DNA of 37,485 nucleotides from Actinomycetes bacterium (GTDB lineage: Bacteria; Actinomycetota; Acidimicrobiia; Acidimicrobiales; RAAP-2): contig JAJYPY010000009.1 in the NCBI GenBank assembly GCA_021794995.1, positions 1-37,485 on the forward strand. The letters run 5' to 3'. Below, piece after piece: positions 9,286 to 17,035 of this stretch. Below the pieces are notes generated by a model, which saw only the letters and a program-made list of their open reading frames with translations, did no database searches and had not been told where the DNA came from. Position numbers and translations under genes: made by a program. The stretch's first letter is position 1; each line of letters opens with the position of its first letter.

Positions 9286-10349
9286 CCGGGGCACCCGCGT
9301 CCCCGCTGTCGCTCGATTCCGCCGGCATGTGGCAGGCGACGGCCCTGTTGCCCGAGCAGATCACCGCCGCGATCCAACGATCCGCAGCGAGCGATCTCGG
9401 CCGCTTGGAGCGCGGCGCACCGTTCACCTCCGTCGTGGTGTGCGCAATGGGAGGGAGCGGCATCGCCGGCGACGTGCTGGCTGCGCTGGCTTGGCCCAGG
9501 CTCAGCGTTCCGGTGCACCTCGTGAAGTCGTACCGGCTGCCAGCACACGTCGACCACCGAGCGCTGGTCTTCGCGGTGTCGTGCTCCGGCAATACCGAAG
9601 AGACGCTGTCGGCAGCGGACGACGCTCGCACCCGCGGCGCCAGCGTCGTCACGGTGGCGGGCCCGGGGGAGCTCGCCCGCATCGCCGAGCGGGACGGGTC
9701 CCCGCTCGTGCCGGTGCCGACCGACATTCCCCAACCGCGAGCGGCCCTCGGCGCGCTTGCCGTTCCGCTCCTCGTGGTGCTCGAACGGGTCGGGATGTTC
9801 GAAGGGGCGGGAGACCTGCTCTCCCACGCGTGCGATGAGCTCGCCCGCAGCCGCGACCTCCTCGTGCAGCCGGGCAGCACCGCCGAGCAGCTCGCGGCGC
9901 GCATCGGGCGCACGATCCCGCTCGTCCACGGCGCGCCCGGGCCGACCGGTGTCGCCGCTCAGCGCTGGAAGACCCAGGTCAACGAGAACGCGAAGACGCC
10001 TGCGTTCTTCTCGCTCCAGCCAGAGCTGTGTCACAACGAGGTCGCCGGCTGGGGACAGCACGGCGACGTCACGCGCCAGATGCTGACCGCGGTCATGCTC
10101 CGCTATGGCGGTGAGCACCCGAGGGTCGCCCGGCGGTTCGACCTCGTGAAGCACCTGATGACAGAGGTGGTCGCGCACGTCATCGATGTCCGCACCGATG
10201 CGTCGACGGACGCCTCGGCGCTCTTCGACCTCGCGCTCCTGGGGGACTTCGTCTCGCTGCATCTGGCGTCTGCCGAGGGCGTCGACCCCGGACCGGTGCC
10301 CGTGCTCGCCGAATTGAAGGACCAGTTGGCGACGTCATGGATCCCCTGA
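9282..10349 (+). CDS. SIS-domain bifunctional phosphoglucose/phosphomannose isomerase
   Basis: A cytoplasmic isomerase that interconverts fructose 6-phosphate with glucose 6-phosphate and mannose 6-phosphate. The 355 residues carry an N-terminal SIS fold with CAMGGSGIAGDVLAALA and AVSCSGNTEET (phosphosugar-binding serines). A C-terminal region with RWKTQVNENAKTPAFF and the conserved E-x-C-H-N-E-like ELCHNEVAGW matches the family's C-terminal domain. The GTG start overlaps the preceding stop. The 3' end overlaps the next gene by 13 bases. Next to phosphomannomutase, the enzyme completes a short route from fructose 6-phosphate to mannose 1-phosphate. Confidence 0.9.
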   Translation: MTGAPASPLSLDSAGMWQATALLPEQITAAIQRSAASDLGRLERGAPFTSVVVCAMGGSGIAGDVLAALAWPRLSVPVHLVKSYRLPAHVDHRALVFAVSCSGNTEETLSAADDARTRGASVVTVAGPGELARIAERDGSPLVPVPTDIPQPRAALGALAVPLLVVLERVGMFEGAGDLLSHACDELARSRDLLVQPGSTAEQLAARIGRTIPLVHGAPGPTGVAAQRWKTQVNENAKTPAFFSLQPELCHNEVAGWGQHGDVTRQMLTAVMLRYGGEHPRVARRFDLVKHLMTEVVAHVIDVRTDASTDASALFDLALLGDFVSLHLASAEGVDPGPVPVLAELKDQLATSWIP

Positions 10350-10981
10350 GCGCACCCGAGGGCCGCGTCGTCGCGTCCCTTGTCGAGAAGCAGCTCACGA
10401 CCCCGCAGTACTACCCGCTCACGCTGTCGTTGCTGGTGGCCGCGTGCAACCAGACCTCGAGCCGCGACCCGGTGACGTCGTACGCCGAGCACGAGGTGCT
10501 CGGCGTACTGGAGTCGCTCAAAGTGAAACGCCTCGTCCGCGCGGTCCTCCCTTCCCACGGGCGGTCCGTGGTGCGCTTTCGCCATGTGCTCGACGAAGCC
10601 CTCGGTCTGGACGCGCCCCAGCTGGCGGTCCTGAGCGTCCTGGAGCTCCGCGGGCCGCAGACGGTCGCGGAGCTGCGGACCCGCACCGAGCGCATGACGG
10701 CCATCGAGACCGTCGACCACGAGCTCGACCTGCTCGCGGGGCGCGACGAACCGCTTGTCCAGCGCATCGGGCGGCGGCCCGGCCAGAAAGAAGACCGCTG
10801 GGTGTCATTGCTCCAAGGTGGGGACGTGGCACTCGCAGCGGAGGCATCTGCCCCGCTCGCGCAGGTGGTCACACCTCGTGCGCGCGACGACGACGTGCGC
10901 GGCGAGCTTGCGGACTTGCGCGCCGAGGTGGCAGCGCTGCGCCGCGCTGTCGAAGAGCTCCGCAGCGCTCTCGGAGGCTGA
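10337..10981 (+). CDS. YceH-like (UPF0502/DUF480) protein
   Basis: A 214-residue protein built from two winged-helix units. The first contains EGRVVASLVEKQLTTPQYYPLTLSLLVAACNQTSSRDPV, a highly recognisable block of the UPF0502/YceH family. The second contains LELRGPQTVAELRTRTERM. A predicted coiled coil (LRAEVAALRRAVEELRSAL) ends the protein. The molecular function of the family is unknown; the fold suggests nucleic-acid or protein binding. It starts at an ATG inside the end of the isomerase gene and closes the + strand run. It converges on the thiolase gene with 29 bases between stops. Confidence 0.88.
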   Translation: MDPLSAPEGRVVASLVEKQLTTPQYYPLTLSLLVAACNQTSSRDPVTSYAEHEVLGVLESLKVKRLVRAVLPSHGRSVVRFRHVLDEALGLDAPQLAVLSVLELRGPQTVAELRTRTERMTAIETVDHELDLLAGRDEPLVQRIGRRPGQKEDRWVSLLQGGDVALAAEASAPLAQVVTPRARDDDVRGELADLRAEVAALRRAVEELRSALGG

Positions 10982-11010
10982 CCGCCCGGCCCCGCGGCAT
11001 CGCAGGGATC

Positions 11011-12216
11011 TCAGCCGAGACGCTCCACGATCATCGCCATGCCCTGACCGCCTCCCACGCACATCGACTCGAGGCCGAGCGACAAGTCCGCGTCCTCCAG
11101 AGCGTTCAGCAGCGTGGTCATGATCCGCGCACCGGTCATCCCGAAAGGGTGACCGAGGGCGATCGCGCCACCGCGCACGTTCAGCTTGTCCCACTCGATC
11201 CCGAGCTCGGCGGCGCACGGCACGACCTGCGCGGCGAACGCTTCGTTGATCTCGACGAGGTCGATGTCGTCAATGGTCATGCCAGCGCGTGCGAGGACCT
11301 GACGGACCGCCTCCACGGGCCCGAGCCCCATGATCTCCGGATTGAGCGCGGAGACTCCACTCGCCACGATCCGCGCGATCGGCGCGACGCCGAGCGCCCT
11401 CGCTCGGGTGTCGCTCATGACGAGCACCGCCGCGGCGCCGTCGTTCAGCGGGCACGCGTTGCCGGCGGTCACGGTGCCACCCTCCCGGAAGACGGGTTGC
11501 AACTGGGCCAGGCCCTCGAGCGTGGTGTTCGGGCGGGGGCCGTCGTCCTTCGTCACCTCTGCTCCTCTTGGAGTGGTCACCGGGACGATCTCCCGCTCGA
11601 AGAAGCCGTTGTCCTGTGACTCGACCGCACGCATCTGGGACGTGAGGGCGTACTCGTCCTGGATCTCCCGGCTCACGTGCTTGAACTCCGCCACGTTCTC
11701 CGCGGTCTGACCCATCGCGATGTAGACGTCGTCGAGCCCGGAGTGCGGCGTCCACGCGTCTCCTGCCTTCGACGACCGTGCACGCGTCCGTGCCTCGGCG
11801 TCCGCGAAGACCGGGTTGTGCGGCCCGGCATCCGAGACGCCGTGGGCGTACCGGCTGACCGTCTCGACACCCGCGGCGACGAAGACGTCGCCCTCTCCGG
11901 CCTTGATCGCATGCGCCGCCATGCGGATCGCCTGGAGCGACGACGAGCAGTACCGGTTGACGGTGACTCCTGGGACGCCGTCGAGGCCGGCCATGACGGC
12001 CACCACCCGAGCGATATTGAACCCCGCTTCGCCAGCGGGCTCGCCACAGCCCACGATCAGGTCCTCGATCATGTGGGGCTCCACCTGGGGCACCTTGTCG
12101 AGCACCGCCTTGACGACATGGGCCGTGAGGTCATCCGGCCTGCATTCGACGAGCGACCCCTTGTTGGCCCGCCCGATCGGGGTACGGCCAGTGGCGACGA
12201 TGACGGCTTCGGGCAT
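11011..12216 (-). CDS. Acetyl-CoA acetyltransferase / thiolase (FadA-like)
   Basis: A type II thiolase-fold enzyme of 401 residues that cleaves or forms 3-ketoacyl-CoA. The nucleophile Cys90 lies in NRYCSSSLQAI. The other conserved blocks are NEAFAAQ, GHPFGMTGAR with the active-site His, and CVGGGQGMAM with the second Cys. These support a catalytically complete enzyme, probably in beta-oxidation, consistent with the acyl-CoA synthetase and acyl-CoA dehydrogenase elsewhere in the window. The ATG start is preceded by AAGAGGTG at good spacing. It is divergent from the DrrA-like gene, and the shared 166-bp spacer holds a perfect palindrome that may control one or both. Confidence 0.93.
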   Translation of the reverse strand: MPEAVIVATGRTPIGRANKGSLVECRPDDLTAHVVKAVLDKVPQVEPHMIEDLIVGCGEPAGEAGFNIARVVAVMAGLDGVPGVTVNRYCSSSLQAIRMAAHAIKAGEGDVFVAAGVETVSRYAHGVSDAGPHNPVFADAEARTRARSSKAGDAWTPHSGLDDVYIAMGQTAENVAEFKHVSREIQDEYALTSQMRAVESQDNGFFEREIVPVTTPRGAEVTKDDGPRPNTTLEGLAQLQPVFREGGTVTAGNACPLNDGAAAVLVMSDTRARALGVAPIARIVASGVSALNPEIMGLGPVEAVRQVLARAGMTIDDIDLVEINEAFAAQVVPCAAELGIEWDKLNVRGGAIALGHPFGMTGARIMTTLLNALEDADLSLGLESMCVGGGQGMAMIVERLG

Positions 12217-12297
12217 GCGACACCTCTTTTGGTTCGCGGGGGCGCACTCGGCGGGGCGCCGCCCTCTGTGGACCCACGCGGGGTTGAGAACCAGATG

Positions 12298-12311
12298 TTA
12301 CCCATGGGTAA
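12298..12311. promoter_or_regulatory. Perfect 14-bp palindrome, candidate operator
   Basis: TTACCCATGGGTAA is an exact inverted repeat in the AT-richer part of the spacer between the divergent thiolase and DrrAB genes. Palindromes of this size are typical TetR- or GntR-family operators, and thiolase genes are often controlled by such acyl-CoA-sensing regulators. No regulator gene is adjacent, so the binding protein is unknown. A TTGAGA hexamer at 12284-12289 could be part of a promoter reading toward the exporter, but no convincing -10 is seen. Confidence 0.5.
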
Positions 12312-12382
12312 ACAAGATGGGGTCACGCCGGGGCGACGGCAACGGTCGGGGTGCCCGGTCCCTCCGATACGCTCCAGACCCG

Positions 12383-13378
12383 GTGACCCTCTCGAGCGGC
12401 GCGGCGATCGCTGTCGGCAATCTGAGCCGCAGGTTCGGCGCGCTCGAGGCGGTGCGGGGGGTCAGCTTCGAGGTCCTTGCGGGCGAGACCTTCGGCTTCC
12501 TCGGTCCCAACGGTGCCGGGAAGTCGACCACCATCTCGATGCTCTGCACGCTGTTGAAGCCGACGTCGGGGACCGCACGCGTCGCCGGCTACGACGTGGT
12601 GCGAGATCGAGCCGAAGTGCGCAAGCGGATCGGCCTCGTCTTTCAGGAGACCACCCTCGACGACTACCTCACCGCCCAGGAGAACCTTCGCTTCCATGCC
12701 GAGCTCTACGGTGTGCCACGCGGCCAGACCGCGCCCCGCATCGAAGACGTGCTGCGCATGGTCGGACTCCTCGAGCGGCGCGACGGCATCGTGCGCACGT
12801 TCTCGGGAGGCATGAAGCGGCGGCTCGAGATCGCGCGGGGACTGCTCCACTCACCGCGGGTCTTGTTCCTCGACGAGCCCACCGTGGGGCTCGATCCCCA
12901 GACGCGCGCCCACATCTGGAGCTATATCAACGAGCTTCGTCAGCGCGAGTCGATCACCATGTTCCTGACCACCCACTACATGGACGAAGCCGAGCACTGT
13001 GACAGGATCGCGATCATCGACGAAGGGCGCATCGTCGTCGAGGACACTCCGGAGCACCTGAAGGCGAGCGTCGGCCAGGACAGGGTCCAGATCTCCACGG
13101 AGGACGACGCGGCAGCCATCGTTGCATTGCGGGACCACTTCTCGATCGACGCGACCGTGAGCGAGGGAGCGACCGTGTTCTACGTCCATCGAGGAGAGGA
13201 GTTCGTGCCGAGGCTGTTCGCTCAGCTTGGCGTGCCCATCAGGTCGGTGAGCGTCGCCCGGCCGACCCTCGACGACGTCTTCATGAACTACACGGGCCGC
13301 ACGATTCGCGACGCCGAGGCGTCGGGCTCAGAGCGCCTGGCGTCGACCCCCTGGATGAGAGCGTCGAGACGCCGGTGA
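12383..13378 (+). CDS. DrrA-like ABC transporter ATP-binding protein
   Basis: The nucleotide-binding subunit of an ABC-2-type exporter. From the GTG at 12383 it is 331 residues, with Walker A GPNGAGKST (41-49), the Q-loop in VFQETTLDDYLT, signature FSGGMKRRLEIARG, Walker B VLFLDEPTVGLDP and the switch histidine in TTHYMDEAE. The C-terminal PTLDDVFMNYTG block is characteristic of the DrrA/daunorubicin-resistance subfamily. The ORF track extends upstream to 11816, but that part is antisense to the thiolase gene and was trimmed. The gene overlaps the permease gene as GTGA. The exported substrate cannot be told; lipids or small hydrophobic compounds are common for this subfamily. Confidence 0.93.
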   Translation: MTLSSGAAIAVGNLSRRFGALEAVRGVSFEVLAGETFGFLGPNGAGKSTTISMLCTLLKPTSGTARVAGYDVVRDRAEVRKRIGLVFQETTLDDYLTAQENLRFHAELYGVPRGQTAPRIEDVLRMVGLLERRDGIVRTFSGGMKRRLEIARGLLHSPRVLFLDEPTVGLDPQTRAHIWSYINELRQRESITMFLTTHYMDEAEHCDRIAIIDEGRIVVEDTPEHLKASVGQDRVQISTEDDAAAIVALRDHFSIDATVSEGATVFYVHRGEEFVPRLFAQLGVPIRSVSVARPTLDDVFMNYTGRTIRDAEASGSERLASTPWMRASRRR

Positions 13379-14346
13379 GTGAGGCATCCAGCGCCCCTCT
13401 CGCCGGCGCGCTGCCGCACGCCGCAGACGCAGACGCAGACGCAGACGCAGGGCAGGAGCCACCGGGCGGGTCGGGTGATCCGTGGCACCGCGCGTCACCG
13501 GCCGCGGTGCGCGTGGCAGGAGGGCGCTGGCAGGACGACGCCCGGGCGGTGAAGATGGTCTGGCGGCGCGAGCTGATCCGGTTCAGCCGAAACCGGTTGC
13601 GGATCATCACCTCGCTCGTGCAGCCGGTCCTTTTCCTGTTCGTGCTCGGCACCGGCCTTTCTTCCCTCGTGGGCCGCGGGCTCGGTGCGGCCGGCAGCGA
13701 TTTCCGCACCTTCATGTTCCCGGGCGTCGTCGCGATGACGGTGCTGTTCACCGCGATCTTCTCCTCCGTCTCGATCGTGTGGGACCGCGAGTTCGGCTTC
13801 CTGCGCGAGATGCTGGTCGCCCCGGTGCGACGTGGTGCGCTGGTCGTCGGGAAGTGCGCCGGCGGTGCCACCGTCGCGACGCTGCAAGCGCTCATCATGC
13901 TTGCCCTGGCCGGGCTCGTGCACGTCCCGTACTCTCCCGTGCTCATGTGCACGCTCGTGGGCGAGATGGCGCTCGCGGCAGTCACGATCACCGCGCTCGG
14001 AACGGCGCTCGCCTCACGGATGGCGCAGGTGGAGTCGTTCCAAGTGGTGATGCAATTCGTGGTCTTACCGCTGTTCTTCTTGTCGGGAGCCCTGTTCCCG
14101 CTGCGCTCGTTGCCCACGTGGCTTGCCGTCCTGACCAAGTTCGACCCGTTGGCCTACATCGTCGATCCAATGCGCAGGGCGGTGTTCGCCAACGTCCACA
14201 CCACGGCATCCGTGCGCGCGTTGTTCGCCGGGGGCGTCACCTGGAACGGCTGGACGGTGCCGATCGGCGTCGAGCTCGGGCTGACTGCGGCGTTCGGGGC
14301 TGCGCTCCTAGGCGTGGCGATCTACGCCTTCGGCCGCACCGATTGA
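13375..14346 (+). CDS. DrrB-like ABC-2 type permease
   Basis: The membrane subunit paired with the preceding ATPase, 323 residues. About 60 residues of Ala/Asp-rich cytoplasmic N-terminus contain a DADADADA run. This leads into VWRRELIRFSRNRLRIITSLVQPVLFLFVLGTGL, typical of ABC-2 permeases. Further helices include FPGVVAMTVLFTAIFSSVSIVWDREFGFLREML and a region ending PLFFLSGALFPLRSLP, both conserved in DrrB proteins. The GTG start overlaps the ATPase stop. The 3' end overlaps the moaC-like gene tail-to-tail by 39 bases, which is unusual but internally consistent. Confidence 0.9.
   Translation: MSEASSAPLAGALPHAADADADADAGQEPPGGSGDPWHRASPAAVRVAGGRWQDDARAVKMVWRRELIRFSRNRLRIITSLVQPVLFLFVLGTGLSSLVGRGLGAAGSDFRTFMFPGVVAMTVLFTAIFSSVSIVWDREFGFLREMLVAPVRRGALVVGKCAGGATVATLQALIMLALAGLVHVPYSPVLMCTLVGEMALAAVTITALGTALASRMAQVESFQVVMQFVVLPLFFLSGALFPLRSLPTWLAVLTKFDPLAYIVDPMRRAVFANVHTTASVRALFAGGVTWNGWTVPIGVELGLTAAFGAALLGVAIYAFGRTD
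13423..13450. repeat. GCAGAC hexanucleotide repeat inside the permease gene
   Basis: Four complete GCAGAC units plus a partial GCAG, encoding alternating Ala-Asp in the N-terminal cytoplasmic region of the DrrB-like permease. Because the unit is six bases, gain or loss of copies keeps the frame. Confidence 0.85.
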
Positions 14347-14850
14347 CCGTCCCTCCCCGCGCTGCCACGTCCCGGATCGCCCGCCCGACTTGTGCCACAG
14401 GGCCAGTGTCGTGAAGCACGCGTCCGGATCACCCGGCAGGAGGGACATCACGATGGTGAGGGCTGCCGCGGCGCACGCGGCCAACGCTTCGATCTCGACG
14501 CCGGTCCTGCTGACGACCGACGTCGTGGCCCTGACCTCGATCGACGCCGCGCGGGGCGCGATCTGGACGTCGACGTCGTCGAGAGGAATCGGATGGCACA
14601 GCGGGATGAGGGACGACGCCTGCTTCGCTGCGTGCATGCCCGACGCCTTGGCGAACGAGAAGAGGTCCTCGGCCTTCGCGCCAGCTTCGATGGCGTCCGG
14701 AGTCGCGATGATGACGCAGCGCGCCATGGCCCTCCGCAGGGTTTCGGCCTTGCCGGTGACGTCCACCATCCGAGCGCGGCCGTGCTCGTCGAGATGAGTG
14801 AGCGCATGGCTCGCCGGGCGGTCACCGGGTGGGGGACCCCCGATGCTCAC
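14308..14850 (-). CDS. moaC: MoaC-like cyclic pyranopterin monophosphate synthase, atypical
   Basis: MoaC acts after MoaA in the first step of molybdenum cofactor synthesis. From GTG 14850, which overlaps the fdhD stop as GTGA, the protein is 180 residues. It shows LTHLDEHGRARMVDVTGKAETLRRA (17-41), LIPLCHPIPL (81-90, with the conserved His), the double-glutamate TGVEIEALAA, and HKSGGRSGTW near 153-162. The segment that reads ALTIYDMCKA in standard MoaC is ALTIVMSLLP here, at the same spacing. The Asp and Lys considered active-site residues in characterised MoaC are therefore absent. A tail of about 18 residues after SGGRSGTW runs into the end of the permease gene. It is either a divergent enzyme or a related protein with another role. 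Confidence 0.8.
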   Translation of the reverse strand: MSIGGPPPGDRPASHALTHLDEHGRARMVDVTGKAETLRRAMARCVIIATPDAIEAGAKAEDLFSFAKASGMHAAKQASSLIPLCHPIPLDDVDVQIAPRAASIEVRATTSVVSRTGVEIEALAACAAAALTIVMSLLPGDPDACFTTLALWHKSGGRSGTWQRGEGRSIGAAEGVDRHA

Positions 14851-15710
14851 GTGGGGGCACCGATCACGCGCCACGCTCCTGCATAGATGTTCGCCCGGCC
14901 CTCGCGGACGAAGCCGGCCAGGGTCATGTCGAGCGCACGTGCGGTGGCGACCGCGAGGCTCGACGGCGCGGACACGGCCACGAGCGTCGTCACACCGGCC
15001 ACCGCAGCTTTCTGGACGATCTCGTAGCTGACGCGTCCCGAGACGACGAGGACCGCGGCGTCGAGCGGAAGTCGATGCTGGAGCGCCGCCCATCCGACCA
15101 GTTTGTCGACAGCGTTGTGACGTCCCACGTCCTCTCGGACGGCCATCGCGCGACCGGTCGTGTCGAAGAGTCCTGCGCCGTGCAGGCCCCCGGTCTGAGC
15201 GAACACGCGTTGACGCTTCTGCAACGTCGCGGGCAAGCTCGTGAGCACGTCTGCGTGGATCGGCTTTCCGGTGGGAAGGGCGGGACATCGGTCTTTCAAC
15301 TGGTCGAGCGTCGCCGTCCCGCAGACGCCACAGCTCGCGCTGACCAGGACCTCCCGGCGTCGTGATCCGACGATCGTGGGCCGCGAGGATGCGACCGTGA
15401 CGACGTTGAAGTGCTGGACGTCCCCGTCTGGCAGGTCGCAGTACTTGACGGATTGGACCTCGTGCGCGTCAGTGACGAGTCCCTCGGTGAGGAGGAAGCC
15501 GACCGCGAGCTCGAAGTCGTTCCCCGGCGTGCGCATCGTGACGGCAACCGGCTCGGGTGGCGTCGAGGGACTGCTGAGGCGGATTTCAAGCGGCTCTTCT
15601 CCCACCACCTGGTCTGGGCGTTCGCTGGATCCCGTTTCACAGAGCACCGTCACGAGCACGGGCTCGACGGGTGCCGCGCGGTGCGCCGTGCTCCCGGGCA
15701 CGCCCGTCAT
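14847..15710 (-). CDS. fdhD: Formate dehydrogenase accessory sulfurtransferase FdhD
   Basis: FdhD passes sulfur to the molybdenum cofactor of formate dehydrogenases and is needed for their activity. The 287-residue protein has the conserved SCGVCG pair of cysteines near residue 125. It also shows the cofactor-binding blocks GGLHGAGLFD and REDVGRHNAVDKLVGWA, then VSGRVSYEIVQKA, all standard for the family. The length is normal. It overlaps moaC by GTGA and so is translationally coupled to it. This pairing with an FdhB/NrfD gene set just across the intergenic region suggests a shared role in a molybdenum- or tungsten-dependent oxidoreductase. Confidence 0.93.
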   Translation of the reverse strand: MTGVPGSTAHRAAPVEPVLVTVLCETGSSERPDQVVGEEPLEIRLSSPSTPPEPVAVTMRTPGNDFELAVGFLLTEGLVTDAHEVQSVKYCDLPDGDVQHFNVVTVASSRPTIVGSRRREVLVSASCGVCGTATLDQLKDRCPALPTGKPIHADVLTSLPATLQKRQRVFAQTGGLHGAGLFDTTGRAMAVREDVGRHNAVDKLVGWAALQHRLPLDAAVLVVSGRVSYEIVQKAAVAGVTTLVAVSAPSSLAVATARALDMTLAGFVREGRANIYAGAWRVIGAPT

Positions 15711-15776
15711 CGCCCGTGGAACCTCATGGCGCCGAACGTACCAGCGCCCGCCGCTCGTGCGAGTCCGCGAGCGGGC

Positions 15777-16007
15777 TCACGATTCGGACTCCAACTTCGC
15801 CGCGAGTCGTCGGGCTGCATCCTTCGCCTCTGCAGGGCTCGCTCCTGCGCGCCCGACGATCCACGCGGAGAGTGGGGCGGCGGTCCGCTCCGAGGCGTGC
15901 GCGGCGATGCCGGCGAGGCCGAGCAGCGCGTCTGCCTCCTCCTCGGAGGGGGCGGTCGTGCCCAGCGCCTTTGCGAACTGCTCTGCCCATTCGGTGGCGG
16001 TCGTCAC
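15777..16007 (-). CDS. Small DUF6457-like protein
   Basis: A 76-residue acidic helical protein beginning TTATEWAEQFAKALGT and containing ADALLGLAGIAAHASERTAAPLSAWIVGRAGAS. This arrangement is that of the small DUF6457 family, which in actinobacteria is found alone or fused to molybdenum cofactor guanylyltransferase. The function is unknown; the neighbourhood of fdhD and moaC fits a cofactor-related role. It ends 66 bases before fdhD on the same strand. The GTG start lies within an inverted repeat described separately. Confidence 0.75.
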   Translation of the reverse strand: MTTATEWAEQFAKALGTTAPSEEEADALLGLAGIAAHASERTAAPLSAWIVGRAGASPAEAKDAARRLAAKLESES

Positions 16008-16025
16008 GTGGACGCTTTACCACGT
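16006..16025. promoter_or_regulatory. Inverted repeat over the start of the DUF6457 gene
   Basis: ACGTGG and CCACGT are separated by 8 bases, and the repeat overlaps the DUF6457 start codon within the divergent DUF6457/fdhB intergenic region. It could be an operator or a translational hairpin. The arms are only six bases, so chance cannot be excluded. Confidence 0.3.
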
Positions 16026-16045
16026 TTTGCGCCGCCCAACCTTCG

Positions 16046-16082
16046 CCGAGATCCGTCGGCGCCGCGATCCGGCGCGTCTCGG
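16046..16082. promoter_or_regulatory. Imperfect hairpin upstream of the fdhB-like gene
   Basis: An outer stem CCGAGA/TCTCGG encloses an inner stem GCGCC/GGCGC with a 7-base loop and an asymmetric bulge. It lies about 90 bases before the fdhB start and could form in the leader RNA. No riboswitch class was recognised. Confidence 0.25.
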
Positions 16083-16174
16083 AGGGATTGCCCCGCAGCG
16101 CCCGGAGATGCGTCAGGCCGCCAGCTTGCGTCCGGGGTGGGAACCACCGGGGAAGGGGGTATGAGCCGAGTCAC

Positions 16175-17035
16175 ATGACGAGGAGCGCACGCATCTTCAG
16201 CAACGGTCAGGCCGTTGCGGCGGCAAGCGGGTACGACGGCGCACCCCCGCGGGTGGGCTTTTTCACCGACACGTCCGTGTGCATCGGCTGCAAGGCGTGC
16301 GAGGTGGCCTGCAAGGAGTGGAACCGGATTCCCGAGGACGGCCTGACCTTCACGGCGATGTCCTACGACAACACCCAGGGGCTCGGGGCCGACTCCTGGC
16401 GTCACGTCGCGTTCGTCGAGCAGGTCCGCGAAGGAGCTCCCGGCGACCTCGCCGGCGCAGGCCGCGTCCGCTGGCTCATGTCGTCGGACGTCTGCAAGCA
16501 CTGCACCGAAGCAGCGTGTCTCGACGTCTGCCCGACCGGCGCCATCTTGCGCACCGAGTTCGGCACGGTGGTCGTGCAAGAGGACGTCTGCAACGGCTGC
16601 GGTTACTGCGTCCCCGCGTGCCCCTTCGGCGTGATCGACCAGCGCAAGGAGGATGGCAGGGCCTGGAAGTGCACGCTCTGCTATGACCGGCTCGGCGCCG
16701 GACACGAGCCTGCGTGCGCCGGAGCCTGCCCCACCGAGTCGATCCAGTTCGGGCCGTTGGACGAGCTGCGAGAGCGTGCAGACCGCCGGCTCGCGGCGCT
16801 GCACGGCGCCGGGATGGTGGATGCCCGGCTCTACGGGCGCGATCCGGACGACGGCGTCGGAGGAGGTGGCGCGTTCTTCTTGTTGCTCGACGACCCCGAG
16901 GTGTACGGACTGCCGCCCGATCCGGTGGTGACCACCCGGGACCTCCCCCAGATGTGGCTGCACGCGGGGATCGCCGCGGTCGCGCTTGCGGTGACGGTGG
17001 CAGGTGTCTTCGTGGGGGGACACCATGCGCCATGA
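16175..17035 (+). CDS. FdhB-like four [4Fe-4S] ferredoxin subunit with membrane anchor
   Basis: The electron-transfer subunit of a complex iron-sulfur molybdoenzyme, 286 residues. Four cysteine clusters are seen: CIGCKACEVACKEWN, CKHCTEAACLDVCPTG, CNGCGYCVPACPFG, and CTLCYDRLGAGHEPACAGACP. These are the usual ligands for four [4Fe-4S] centres. A C-terminal helix (WLHAGIAAVALAVTVAGVFVGG) would anchor it in the membrane. No twin-arginine signal is present. The ATG at 16175 overlaps the stop of a five-codon leader reading frame. The ORF-track start at 15671 is too far upstream. The NrfD gene overlaps its 3' end. No catalytic (FdhA-type) subunit gene lies alongside, so the partner enzyme must be elsewhere. 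Confidence 0.92.
   Translation: MTRSARIFSNGQAVAAASGYDGAPPRVGFFTDTSVCIGCKACEVACKEWNRIPEDGLTFTAMSYDNTQGLGADSWRHVAFVEQVREGAPGDLAGAGRVRWLMSSDVCKHCTEAACLDVCPTGAILRTEFGTVVVQEDVCNGCGYCVPACPFGVIDQRKEDGRAWKCTLCYDRLGAGHEPACAGACPTESIQFGPLDELRERADRRLAALHGAGMVDARLYGRDPDDGVGGGGAFFLLLDDPEVYGLPPDPVVTTRDLPQMWLHAGIAAVALAVTVAGVFVGGHHAP

Noticed and set aside
13288-13488. Minus-strand peptide with a VCVCVCVC run
   Set aside because: It is the antisense reading of the GCAGAC repeat in the permease gene.
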